Assembly: GCA_944323265.1 (NCBI GenBank)
Contig: CALURX010000006.1
Location: 1 to 64,000 of the forward strand
Source of the DNA: Candidatus Gastranaerophilales bacterium
Lineage (GTDB): Bacteria; Cyanobacteriota; Vampirovibrionia; Gastranaerophilales; Gastranaerophilaceae
DNA: 64,000 bases
Direction: 5' to 3'
The notes beneath the pieces are model-generated. The model worked only from the letters and a program-made list of their open reading frames with translations, did not search any database and was not told the origin of the DNA. Position numbers and translations under genes: made by a program. Below are positions 34,014-42,260 of this stretch, one piece after another (position 1 is the first letter of the stretch; each line of letters begins with the position of its first letter).

Positions 34014-34540
34014 TAAAAGTTTCAGAAATCTATATTACGAAAATGCGCAGTGAAGATATTGACAAGGTCGTCGAGATTGAGGAAGAGGCCTATGGTAAGC
34101 ATCACTGGGCAAAATCGTCTTTTTATGACGAGATGTCAAATAATCTTGCAAAATATTATGTCGCAAAAACTCCGGAAGGGGAACTTGCGGGATATGCCGG
34201 AACCTGGCATATTATTGATGAAGGGCATATAACTACTATTGCTGTGAAGAAAAAGTTTTTGCGTAACCATATCGGGGAAGCAATTATTCACAGGATGATA
34301 GAAGATTGTTACAAAGATGGGGTGAAGTATTTAACTCTGGAGGTCAGAGTATCTAATACTCCTGCAATAAAGTTATACGAAAAATACGGATTCCAGTCTC
34401 TCGGAACCAGAAAAGGGTATTATCAGGACAATAATGAAGATGCGCTTATTATGTGGACTGAAAATATTTTTTATGACAAATTTAAACTTAAGTATCAGGA
34501 AAACATAGAGAAATTACAAAAATTAATTGAAATAAAATGA
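34004..34540 (+). CDS. rimI: Ribosomal-protein-alanine N-acetyltransferase RimI
   Basis: 178 residues from the ATG at 34004, which overlaps the previous stop. GNAT fold: YITKMRSEDIDKVVEIEEEAY start, HITTIAVKKKFLRNHIGEAII (acetyl-CoA binding), LTLEVRVSNTPAIKLYEKYGFQSLGTRKGYYQDNNEDALIM, the hallmark end of RimI. It acetylates the N-terminal Ala of a ribosomal protein. The C-terminal tail of about 25 residues is extra. ATGA overlap with the next gene. Confidence 0.88.
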   Translation: MSLVKVSEIYITKMRSEDIDKVVEIEEEAYGKHHWAKSSFYDEMSNNLAKYYVAKTPEGELAGYAGTWHIIDEGHITTIAVKKKFLRNHIGEAIIHRMIEDCYKDGVKYLTLEVRVSNTPAIKLYEKYGFQSLGTRKGYYQDNNEDALIMWTENIFYDKFKLKYQENIEKLQKLIEIK

Positions 34541-35214
34541 GTAAAAGGGTTGCAAAACAGATAGACAGTTTTAAATACAAAGGCGAGCCTATTAAAGTTA
34601 CTTTAGGTACGCTTATTTTAACCTGCCTTTGTGTTTTGTTTATTATAGTTGCAACGTTTACACAGGTTACGATAATTCATCCTTACATTCCTCTGGATAC
34701 CTTGACTTTCCTCTCCGGGGATGTAAGCGACCATGAGATTCTGCATCATTTTATAAAATCATACAAGTATATTCCTCAAATCCCTGTAGTATTTTTTATC
34801 GTTGCTCTTTTAGGCAGAAAATTCGGGATACTTTCGATATTAATGTATATTATTCTGGGCTTGTTCTTCCCGATTTTTGCGCTCGGAGGCGGAATTGATT
34901 ATATGTTTGAATATGGATTCGGATATATTCTGGCATTTATTCCCGCGATATTCTTTGCGGGCACACTCTTGAAGGGCAAAACCGATTTTTTGAGGATATT
35001 CCTAATTGCGATTATGGGGGTTGTGACTATTCACATATTGGGAATCCTTTATATGCTCTTTGTTGCAACGCTTCGTCATGCTCCGATGTATTTGATTACA
35101 AGCTGGATTTCTTCTCAAAGCGGGGTTCAGGTTTTATATGATATATTCTTTTCAATGATTGGGATATATTTTGGCAGGCTTTCAAGAAGCCTGCTCTGGA
35201 TTGTTATGTGTTAA
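34537..35214 (+). CDS. BioY-like membrane protein (biotin uptake S component)
   Basis: 225 residues with about six hydrophobic helices. PQIPVVFFIVALLGRKFGILSILMYIILGLFFPIFALGGG followed by YGFGYILAFIPAIFFAG matches the core of BioY, the biotin-binding component of ECF transporters; the first 70 residues are an extra N-terminal extension as seen in cyanobacterial relatives. No EcfA/EcfT genes are nearby. Last gene of the run, followed by an 18-bp hairpin. Confidence 0.7.
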   Translation: MSKRVAKQIDSFKYKGEPIKVTLGTLILTCLCVLFIIVATFTQVTIIHPYIPLDTLTFLSGDVSDHEILHHFIKSYKYIPQIPVVFFIVALLGRKFGILSILMYIILGLFFPIFALGGGIDYMFEYGFGYILAFIPAIFFAGTLLKGKTDFLRIFLIAIMGVVTIHILGILYMLFVATLRHAPMYLITSWISSQSGVQVLYDIFFSMIGIYFGRLSRSLLWIVMC

Positions 35215-35787
35215 TATATTGTTTTTATTTTGCAATATTGCAAAATGTGTATTTTGTTGTATTTATATAAATTATTTTTTTGTATGAGATATTTTTGTTT
35301 GTACTTTTCTTTCTCTTTTATTGCGATGTAAAGAGAAAGAAAAGTACGAAAAGAAAGAGAAACACGCACTGTTCCTACGCCCTTACGGGCGTGAATTAAA
35401 CCTTTAGCGGGCATGGCCCGCACTCTTTTGCTCGCTATCGCGACTTCGTCGCACGCTCGCTTTTATGTTTTGAGCATGTTCCCCTCCCCTGTAAGGCAGG
35501 GATTAAGGGTGGGTGCTGTTCCTCGCACGCGTGTGAGCAAAGCGAACCATAGCGTGCGTGAAAGATTGGGCAAAGCCCAATGGCAAACCACATTTGAGCG
35601 ATAGCGAAAATGTAGAAAACAACAGCTTTTTTCTTCTCTTTTGGTTCTGTTTTCTCTTCTTTTTTTTGCCTAAAAAGAAGAGAAAATGAACAAGCCAAAA
35701 TGATGAATAAGAGACATAGAAAGGTATTTCATACCCTCAAAGACTCTACTAAATACAACAAAATACGCATTTTGCTGTGTTTATGCT
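35215..35787. repeat. Palindrome-rich intergenic island
   Basis: 573 bp with no credible gene. It holds an exact 18-bp inverted repeat (35301-35318/35330-35347, ends GTAC), small nested palindromes (CGCCCTTACGGGCG, GCGGGCATGGCCCGC, ATTGGGCAAAGCCCAAT and GCGATAGCG-type units), the shared module CCCCTCCC...GGGTGGGTGCT (35481-35517), and an exact 15-bp pair TTTTCTCTTCTTTTT (35650-35664/35672-35686). The outer two can act as terminators for the flanking convergent genes. The rest resembles the island at 12.8 kb. Confidence 0.7.
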
Positions 35788-36468
35788 TTACCAAAAAGCC
35801 TTGGGCATCATACGTCTGTATACCCAAACATCCACTCCGTCATAAGTTAAATCAAAATCCGATGCAAGTTTTTCGTCTACCCCGATGGCACGTATCGGAA
35901 GATTCAAAATCTCAGCGGCTTGTTTAAGCTTGGTGTAGCCGTTGATTATATCTTCTTTTGTTGTCTCATCACCAAAATGTGTGTTGGAAATAAATCCCGA
36001 GAACTTTTTCCAAGGGCGCAGTTCCATTCCTTTTGCGAAATCTACGTATTCCAGAATATTGTCTACGCTTGAAGTTTCAAATTTGGAGGTGTTTACTACA
36101 AGATATATCTGAATATTTTTTTCTTCATCAATATTATTAATAATATCTAAAATATCCAGTCCGCCTGCGCCGTACCCGACATCAATAATGATATCACCTT
36201 CCGCTGCCAGGCAATTTGTCTGGGCTGCAGTAACGTAACTTGCAGCTTCGCCGAGTCCGAAATTATCAGGCTGTGTGATAACGTTTATTCCCAAGTTTTG
36301 CAATTCACCGGCAATAGGACGCAGAGTATACGCAGGTTCAACTGTATCAAGGTCAACAAGAGTTATGTTTTTCCCTGCGGCTGCAAATTGTCTTGCTCGA
36401 TTTATTGCGGTTTCTGACTTTCCGCTTGCGTAAGCCCCGGCGTATACTTCAATAATTCTCTCCTGCAT
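35788..36468 (-). CDS. ParA/MinD-type P-loop ATPase
   Basis: 226 residues. N-terminal P-loop AGAYASGKSE near 10, then TLVDLDTVEPAY (a Walker A' region as in SIMIBI NTPases), GDIIIDVGYG (Walker B) and YLVVNTSKFE. These place it with CobQ/MinD/ParA-type proteins, but there is no deviant KGG start, so partitioning is not implied. Acts downstream of aroB on the same strand with a 12-nt gap. Function unknown. AGAGG serves as SD. Confidence 0.65.
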   Translation of the reverse strand: MQERIIEVYAGAYASGKSETAINRARQFAAAGKNITLVDLDTVEPAYTLRPIAGELQNLGINVITQPDNFGLGEAASYVTAAQTNCLAAEGDIIIDVGYGAGGLDILDIINNIDEEKNIQIYLVVNTSKFETSSVDNILEYVDFAKGMELRPWKKFSGFISNTHFGDETTKEDIINGYTKLKQAAEILNLPIRAIGVDEKLASDFDLTYDGVDVWVYRRMMPKAFW

Positions 36469-36480
36469 AAAAAACCTCTG

Positions 36481-37563
36481 TTAACCAAACATATATTCAA
36501 CTTCCTGAGGAAGAAGCTTTATCTCTTTAACTTTTTTCTTGTCGCAAGGAACAATGAAAGTAATTTTGTCGGCTGTTGCCTTTTTGTCTTTTTTCATAAT
36601 TTCAATCAACTTATCGACAGGATATTTTCTACTAAGCGGTTTAAACCCGTATTTTCCTAAAAGTTCTGTCGACAAGCGGTAATATGAATAGCTGATATAC
36701 TGTTTTTCATACGCCCATTTGAGCATAAAATACATGCCGTAAACAACAGCTTCTCCGTGTGTGTATTTTTTATACTTAGTTATGGTTTCTAAAGCGTGCG
36801 CAAGAGTATGCCCGAAATTCAGAATTTTTCTCAAATTCCCTTCTTTTTCGTCCTGATTAACAACGCTGATTTTTAGATTAAGACAGTATTCAATCATTCT
36901 GACAAGCGTTAGCGGTTCTTTTTGCATAATCTTTTCGCACCCGAGCGTTAAAAATTCAAACAGAAACAGCGAATGTTTGTACCCGCAGTTTTCTTCTATA
37001 AATGCGTATTTTAACACTTCTCCCATTCCTGAAAGGAACTGGCGCTTATCGAGAGATTTAAGGAAATTTATATTAATAAAAACAGCTTTTGGCTGATAAA
37101 ATGTTCCCATTATATTCTTTGCCTCATCCAGATCAATGGCAGTTTTGCCTCCGACAGACGAATCTACCGCGGCAAGGAGTGTTGTCGGAATCTGGATAAA
37201 ATCAATTCCTCTCATATAAGTTGAGGCGGCAAATCCTGTTATATCACCGACAACTCCGCCTCCAAGAGCTATCATTACATCCCCTCTTGTCAAACCGACT
37301 TCTGAGGCGCGTTTCATGATTTTTAGATAATTCTTAAAGTTTTTTTCACGTTCTCCGTCTTTCAGGATAAGAATTTCATCCTCTGAAAAATTAAAATAGC
37401 AATAATAGAGTTCGTAAACTTTTTTTGAAATTACAAAAAGCCGTTTCTGATTTTTCGTAGCCTCATCAATCTGCTGTTTTAATTTTTCAAAACTGCAGTC
37501 AGAAATTTCAATGTTATATTCTCTGTTTTTTTCACTAATCTGAACTTTTAGCGTCTGCCTCAT
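36481..37563 (-). CDS. aroB: 3-dehydroquinate synthase AroB
   Basis: 360 residues, full length. Second step of the shikimate pathway, NAD- and metal-dependent. Motifs: KDGEREKN near 79, ALGGGVVGDITGFAASTYMRGIDFIQIPTTLLAAVDSSVGGKTAIDL (residues about 98-145), the metal ligand region HTLAHALE near 245 and HGEAVVYGM near 262. Overlaps aroK by 29 nt. Confidence 0.96.
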   Translation of the reverse strand: MRQTLKVQISEKNREYNIEISDCSFEKLKQQIDEATKNQKRLFVISKKVYELYYCYFNFSEDEILILKDGEREKNFKNYLKIMKRASEVGLTRGDVMIALGGGVVGDITGFAASTYMRGIDFIQIPTTLLAAVDSSVGGKTAIDLDEAKNIMGTFYQPKAVFININFLKSLDKRQFLSGMGEVLKYAFIEENCGYKHSLFLFEFLTLGCEKIMQKEPLTLVRMIEYCLNLKISVVNQDEKEGNLRKILNFGHTLAHALETITKYKKYTHGEAVVYGMYFMLKWAYEKQYISYSYYRLSTELLGKYGFKPLSRKYPVDKLIEIMKKDKKATADKITFIVPCDKKKVKEIKLLPQEVEYMFG

Positions 37564-38056
37564 TGATTATAAACCTTACAATTTCATCTTCGCTTAAAGA
37601 GCTTGTATCTACAGTATAATGCGCTTTCTTAAAATTTTCTTCTCTTCTTAAGAGCATATTTTCCAGTATTTTTCTTGGATTTTCTTTTTGCAAAAGCGGT
37701 CTTGTTGAATCGCTTGATATTCTATAATATAGTACATCAAGGTCAGATTTCAAATAAAACACCTTTCCGAATTTGAGCAAAGTCGCTCTGTTATCCGGAT
37801 TCTCAAACGCGCCGCCGCCGATTGAAATTATTTTATTTTTCCCTGTGCAAACCATCTTGATTGTGTCATATTCAAGCTTTCGGAAATAATCCTCAGAAAA
37901 TTGCTTAAAAATTTCGCTAATTGTCATGCCGTTTGTTTTTTCGATAATACTGTCTGTATCAAAAAGCGTATACCCATCAAGCTCCTTTCCAAGCAGAGTT
38001 CCAATAGTTGTCTTTCCGCTTGCAGGCATGCCGATTAAAACAATATTAGAGCCCAT
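37535..38056 (-). CDS. aroK: Shikimate kinase AroK
   Basis: 173 residues. P-loop GMPASGKTTIG near 8-18, shikimate-binding FDTDSIIEK near 33, GGGAFENPDNR near 80 and the lid RISSDSTRPLLQKENP near 108. It phosphorylates shikimate. Overlaps aroC by 11 nt upstream and aroB by 29 nt downstream; the trio is a compact aromatic-biosynthesis operon. Confidence 0.96.
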   Translation of the reverse strand: MGSNIVLIGMPASGKTTIGTLLGKELDGYTLFDTDSIIEKTNGMTISEIFKQFSEDYFRKLEYDTIKMVCTGKNKIISIGGGAFENPDNRATLLKFGKVFYLKSDLDVLYYRISSDSTRPLLQKENPRKILENMLLRREENFKKAHYTVDTSSLSEDEIVRFIINEADAKSSD

Positions 38057-39209
38057 AGTGCTCCTTCATTTCAACAAAATTATCTCCGCCGATTTTTGTC
38101 AGAAGCTCATCTGCAAGTATTATCGCAACTCTTGCCTCTGCAACAACCGCGCAAGCAGGAACAGCACAGGTATCAGAGCGCTCAAAATGCGCACTTGCAG
38201 GTTTCATATCCTTAATATCAACGGTAGAAAGCGCCTTACGCATAGTAGGAATCGCCTTCATTGTTCCTCTGACAACAATAGCTTCTCCATTTGTCATGCC
38301 GCCTTCAATACCGCCGGCGTTATTTGTTTGTCTGTAGATGGTTTTGTTTTTAACAAAAATTTCATCGTGCATTTGAGACCCTCTTAAAGATGCGGCCTCA
38401 ACACCTGCGCCGACTTCCACAGCCTTAACCGCAGGAATACTCATCACTGCTTGCGCCAGCCTTCCGTCAAGCATCCTGTCCCAGTGAACGTATGAGCCTA
38501 AGCCGACAGGAAGATTCCCGAATATTACCTCGAACTTTCCGCCTAATGTGTCGCCTGCCTGAGCAGCTTCATCTATCGCATTTCGCATTCTATCCGCAGT
38601 CAAGTCATCCGCACAGCGTACGTCGGATTTTTCGGCCTTTTCCTTAATCAGCGTATAAGTTTTCGGGTAAAAATCAAGTTTTACATTTCCAATCTGAATG
38701 ACATGAGAAAATCCCATTATGCCAAATTCTTTCAGAATCTGTTTTGCAACCGAGCCAACGGCGACCTCAATTGCGGTCTTTCTTGCGCTTGAGCGTTCAA
38801 GCACGTCTCGTAAGTCCGTAAAATTATACTTAACAGAGCCGGCATAATCGGCATGCCCGGGACGCACTGTTGTGAAGGCCTTTTCTTCAATCTTCTTTAA
38901 AGTTTCCTGTGCAGGGTAATCCTGATGTTCAACATTCATAACATCCTGCCAGTTTTCAAAATCTTTATTTTTTATCTCAAGACAAATCGGCGCACCTGTG
39001 GTTTTCCCAAATCTTACGCCGGATTTAATCTCAACGGTATCCTGCTCAATCTTCATCCTGCCGCCTCTGCCGTAGCCGACCTGACGACGCGCAAGGTCTT
39101 CATTTATAACAGAAGCCTTGATTCTAATCCCCGCAGGAATTCCCTCGATTATGGCATTAAGACATTTGCCGTGGCTTTCACCTGATGTTAAAAATCTAAA
39201 TCTGTTCAT
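38046..39209 (-). CDS. aroC: Chorismate synthase AroC
   Basis: 387 residues. Last shared aromatic step; needs reduced FMN. Signatures: GESHGKCLNAIIEGIPAG at 11-28, YGRGGRMKIEQD near 50, RPGHADYAGSVKYN near 117, RSSARKTAIEVAVG near 138 and GGIEGGMTNGE (FMN binding) near 300. First gene of the operon; its -10 box ends 7 nt before the ATG and abuts the terminator of the ispG unit. Confidence 0.97.
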   Translation of the reverse strand: MNRFRFLTSGESHGKCLNAIIEGIPAGIRIKASVINEDLARRQVGYGRGGRMKIEQDTVEIKSGVRFGKTTGAPICLEIKNKDFENWQDVMNVEHQDYPAQETLKKIEEKAFTTVRPGHADYAGSVKYNFTDLRDVLERSSARKTAIEVAVGSVAKQILKEFGIMGFSHVIQIGNVKLDFYPKTYTLIKEKAEKSDVRCADDLTADRMRNAIDEAAQAGDTLGGKFEVIFGNLPVGLGSYVHWDRMLDGRLAQAVMSIPAVKAVEVGAGVEAASLRGSQMHDEIFVKNKTIYRQTNNAGGIEGGMTNGEAIVVRGTMKAIPTMRKALSTVDIKDMKPASAHFERSDTCAVPACAVVAEARVAIILADELLTKIGGDNFVEMKEHYGL

Positions 39210-39216
39210 GCCAAAT

Positions 39217-39222
39217 ATTATA
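39217..39222 (-). promoter_or_regulatory. -10 box 7 nt before aroC
   Basis: A perfect TATAAT on the minus strand ends 7 nt before the aroC ATG; no SD. Its -35 region would fall inside the upstream terminator hairpin. Confidence 0.55.
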
Positions 39223-39225
39223 CTA

Positions 39226-39257
39226 CAAAAAAAGCGCCTCCAGATGGGGCGCTTTTT
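39226..39257 (-). terminator. Intrinsic terminator of the ispG unit
   Basis: GCGCC-type stem (AAAGCGCC/GGCGCTTT, arms about 39231-39238 and 39248-39255, 9-nt loop) followed on the minus strand by seven T. Good intrinsic terminator; A-runs on both sides make it potentially bidirectional. Confidence 0.85.
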
Positions 39258-39260
39258 CGA

Positions 39261-39584
39261 TTACAAATCTGTATAGTGCGGTGACATTTTGATATCGTGG
39301 TGAAGTCTTTCTTCACTGTCTACTGCAGGGTCAAGGTATGAATAGAATCTCTTGCAGGCTCTTACAAACTTGTTTTGAGATTTTTCATACAATGGCTCGC
39401 AAGGCTGGCCACTTACACGATTCTTAAGTAAAAATACTTCTTCAGCAGTAGCTTCTGAGTAACCGTTATTAATAATATACTCAGGATCTGTTAATTGCTG
39501 CGGTGTAACTTCCGCACGTACATTGATACATAAAGCTGTAAATAAAGCTAATAATAAAAATAAATTTCTTCTCATAACACCCAT
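39261..39584 (-). CDS. Small secreted protein of unknown function
   Basis: 107 residues with signal peptide (MRRNLFLLLALFTALCINVRA; either the first ATG or the one 9 nt downstream could start it). The mature part has two Cys (QPCEPLY, RACKRFYSYLD), possibly disulfide-bonded. It begins 2 nt after the ispG stop and is closed by a strong terminator, so it is co-transcribed with ispG. No family recognised. Confidence 0.7.
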   Translation of the reverse strand: MGVMRRNLFLLLALFTALCINVRAEVTPQQLTDPEYIINNGYSEATAEEVFLLKNRVSGQPCEPLYEKSQNKFVRACKRFYSYLDPAVDSEERLHHDIKMSPHYTDL

Positions 39585-39586
39585 TC

Positions 39587-40651
39587 TTATTTAACTGAAC
39601 TATATGATTCCATTATAATATTTTCTAAAGAATTAATCAAGTCGGATTCGGGAACTCTTGCAATAATTTCTCCTTTTTTGAAAATATATCCTTCCTTTAT
39701 TGCTCCTGCAATTCCAAAATCCGCGTGTCTTGCCTCTCCCGGGCCGTTTACAGGACATCCCATGACCGCAATTGTTATAGGCAAATCCAGATTTTTGAAT
39801 CTTTCTTCTACCTGCTTTGCAAGCCCGATGAGGTCGATTTGGGTTCTCCCGCAGGTTGGGCATGAAATAAAATTCACCCCTTTTTGTCTCAAATTAAGCG
39901 CTTTTAAGATACCGAATCCGGCGTGAACTTCCTCAACAGGATTTTCGGTTAATGAAACCCTTATAGTGTCGCCGATTCCTTCGCTTAAAAGTGTACCAAG
40001 ACCGATTGAGGATTTTATTAATCCGGACTTTAACGTTCCTGCCTCTGTCACTCCAAGGTGGAGCGGATAATCTACTTTTGCAGCTATGGATTTATACGCG
40101 TCTATTGTTGTGAGGACATCAGAAGATTTAAGTGAGATTTTTGTATCGTAAAAGTTTAAATCTTCTAAAATTTCTACATGCCTCAGGGCGCTCAAAACCA
40201 TTTTTTCTGAAAGCGGAATATCCATTTGAGCAAATTCTTTTTCCAGAGAACCCGCGTTAATTCCGATTCTAATCGGTACATTATGGCTTTTGGCAGCCTC
40301 GACAACTTTTATTGTGTGTTCCCTTTTACCGATATTTCCTGGGTTAATCCTCAAGGCATGGATTCCGTTTTCAATACAGGTCAGCGCAAGGCGGTAATCA
40401 AAATGAATATCCGCAACAAGAGGAACCGGAGATTTTTTAACAATGTCTTTAATCGCAGCTGCCGCGTCCTTATTCAGAACCGCAAGGCGTACAATCTCAC
40501 ATCCGGCGGACGCCAACTCGCTAATCTGGTCAAGAGTTGTGGCAACGTCTCTGGTATCTGTGTTACACATAGATTGAACAGAAATCGGTGCATCCCCTCC
40601 GATTTTTATATTACCAATAGAAATTTGTCTGCTTTTTCTTCTGTTTATCAT
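39587..40651 (-). CDS. ispG: HMB-PP synthase IspG (GcpE)
   Basis: 354 residues, the short bacterial form. It reduces MEcPP to HMB-PP in the MEP isoprenoid pathway using a [4Fe-4S] cluster. Motifs: VQSMCNTDTRD near 25, LVADIHFDYRLAL near 79, LRINPGNIG near 98, and the cluster cysteines in SCPTCGRTQIDL near 262 and MGCPVNGPGEA near 297. A -10-like box ends 6 nt before the ATG. Confidence 0.97.
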   Translation of the reverse strand: MINRRKSRQISIGNIKIGGDAPISVQSMCNTDTRDVATTLDQISELASAGCEIVRLAVLNKDAAAAIKDIVKKSPVPLVADIHFDYRLALTCIENGIHALRINPGNIGKREHTIKVVEAAKSHNVPIRIGINAGSLEKEFAQMDIPLSEKMVLSALRHVEILEDLNFYDTKISLKSSDVLTTIDAYKSIAAKVDYPLHLGVTEAGTLKSGLIKSSIGLGTLLSEGIGDTIRVSLTENPVEEVHAGFGILKALNLRQKGVNFISCPTCGRTQIDLIGLAKQVEERFKNLDLPITIAVMGCPVNGPGEARHADFGIAGAIKEGYIFKKGEIIARVPESDLINSLENIIMESYSSVK

Positions 40652-40657
40652 AATTCA

Positions 40658-40666
40658 ATTTTATCA
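40658..40666 (-). promoter_or_regulatory. Extended -10 box 6 nt before ispG
   Basis: On the minus strand TGA plus TAAAAT (40658-40663) ends 6 nt before the ATG at 40651; no SD. Confidence 0.45.
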
Positions 40667-40840
40667 TAACTTAATTTTGGCTGGCAATAATAATATTGAC
40701 AAAGTATAATCAACAAAGTAGGCTTAATATATAAACACATTATCGATGTTTATGGTATTTATGCCGTTTTCTCAAATATAGTGTGGTTAACACCCCTTCT
40801 CCACCAAGGAGACGGAATAAAAATTAAAAGGAGTATATGA

Positions 40841-41584
40841 ATGAAAATAGCGGTTATGTCAGATATACACGGAAATATGGAAGCACTTGAAGCTGTTATC
40901 AAAGATATCAACAAGCAGGGCTGCGATAAAATATTTGTACTCGGTGATTACGCTATGGCAGGGCCTGAGCCGGTGGATGCAATCGAATATTTTATGAGAA
41001 GATTAGATGACCCGAAATTTGTTATGATTCAAGGCAATACTGACCTTATGATTGCGGATTACACAGAAGATCTCTATAACTCTATGAAAGAGCGAGCTCC
41101 TATTATGTCAGAGGCTTTAAAAAACGATGCTGAGATTATTAATCCTGCTCAAAAAGCCTTCTTGAAAAATCTTCCGATTCAGCTTGAAGTGGAAGAAGAA
41201 GGGGTTAAATTCCTCCTTGTACACGGCTCTCCAAGAAAAAATAATGAAGATATTATGCCGGATACGCCGATTGAAGAAGTGGAAAAAATGATTGAGAATG
41301 TTGATGCTGATGTAATTCTCTGCGGACATACGCACATTCCTTGCGGATTCCAGACCTCGACAAGAAAAACCGTAGTGAATGACGGAAGTGTTGGAAGACC
41401 TTTCACGCCGGAGCCTAAATCCTGCTATTTGATTGTTAATGTTGAAAACGGAAAATGCGTTTTTCAGCACCAGTTTGTTGAATATGACAAAACTAAAGCG
41501 TCTGAAAAGTTAAGAAAACGCGAATTTAAATGGTCCGATAAACTTGCAGATATGCTTCTTGACCCCAAGGCAAGACACTTCTAG
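40841..41584 (+). CDS. YfcE/MJ0936-type metallophosphoesterase
   Basis: 247 residues with all calcineurin-like metal motifs intact: SDIHGN at 7, LGDYAMAGP near 34, IQGNTD near 65, LLVHGSPR near 127 and CGHTHIP near 163. A small cytoplasmic phosphodiesterase or protein phosphatase; substrate unknown. AAGGAG lies 7 nt before the ATG, with a TTGACA at about 40698 far upstream. Stop abuts the convergent gene. Confidence 0.88.
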   Translation: MKIAVMSDIHGNMEALEAVIKDINKQGCDKIFVLGDYAMAGPEPVDAIEYFMRRLDDPKFVMIQGNTDLMIADYTEDLYNSMKERAPIMSEALKNDAEIINPAQKAFLKNLPIQLEVEEEGVKFLLVHGSPRKNNEDIMPDTPIEEVEKMIENVDADVILCGHTHIPCGFQTSTRKTVVNDGSVGRPFTPEPKSCYLIVNVENGKCVFQHQFVEYDKTKASEKLRKREFKWSDKLADMLLDPKARHF

Positions 41585-42250
41585 TTATTCTTCAATAACT
41601 ATCGGTTCTGTTTTGCCGGCTTCTGTAGGCTGTGACTGCTCTTCCCCTTCCTCATCATCATCGTATTTGAATACGAGGTAGAAATCATCGCCGACTTTAA
41701 TATCAAGCTGCTGGCCTTCTTCAACATAAGATAGCGGGGAAGCTTCGTACGCGTTCACAACACCGGATTTCAGGCGGTTGTCTTTTTCATTTTTAACAAC
41801 ACCTTCTACAAAAGATACTCCGATTGAAAGTCCCTTGACAAAATAGTTTCCGACAGTAAGCGCCGCGCCTTTGATAACTTTACCCGGCTCTATTTCTTTG
41901 AGTTCTTCTTTAGATAATACATGTTTTGAATATTTTCCGTAAAATTCTTCTCTGATTCTAACTATGTCATTGTCAGGAGTTGTGTACGAAACAGGTCTCA
42001 CATAAAAACTTGCGCTTCTTTTTAACCTTTTAGGGTCTACTATTTTAAGCACTTGGCAATGCAGGACATAGTTCTCTTTTAACTCGTATTTTCCAAGAGG
42101 AGATGCCTTAAGAACTTTTACATCAATGGTTTCGGAAGGTTCTGTGGTTTTAAACTCTTCTATTGCAACAACTTTTATCTGGTCTGCAGCCATTGCCGTA
42201 TGAATTGATATAAATGTTAACAGGATTGTGAGTAAAATCTTTTTTACCAT
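41585..42250 (-). CDS. Secreted protein of unknown function at end of the maf operon
   Basis: 221 residues with a signal peptide (MVKKILLTILLTFISIHTAMAAD). The mature region has beta-rich segments (DVKVLKASPLG, LHCQVLKI), a glycine/valine-rich middle helix (ALTVGNYFVKGLSIGVSFVEGVV) and an acidic tail. A strong SD (GGGAGGG) precedes the ATG, 10 nt after the maf stop. No family recognised. Confidence 0.65.
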   Translation of the reverse strand: MVKKILLTILLTFISIHTAMAADQIKVVAIEEFKTTEPSETIDVKVLKASPLGKYELKENYVLHCQVLKIVDPKRLKRSASFYVRPVSYTTPDNDIVRIREEFYGKYSKHVLSKEELKEIEPGKVIKGAALTVGNYFVKGLSIGVSFVEGVVKNEKDNRLKSGVVNAYEASPLSYVEEGQQLDIKVGDDFYLVFKYDDDEEGEEQSQPTEAGKTEPIVIEE

Positions 42251-42260
42251 AGTCCCTCCC

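Noticed and set aside
35413-35698. Two opposing frames of 63 and 87 codons in the palindrome island
   Set aside because: They run through palindromic repeat sequence, have no SD and give low-complexity products with no family resemblance.
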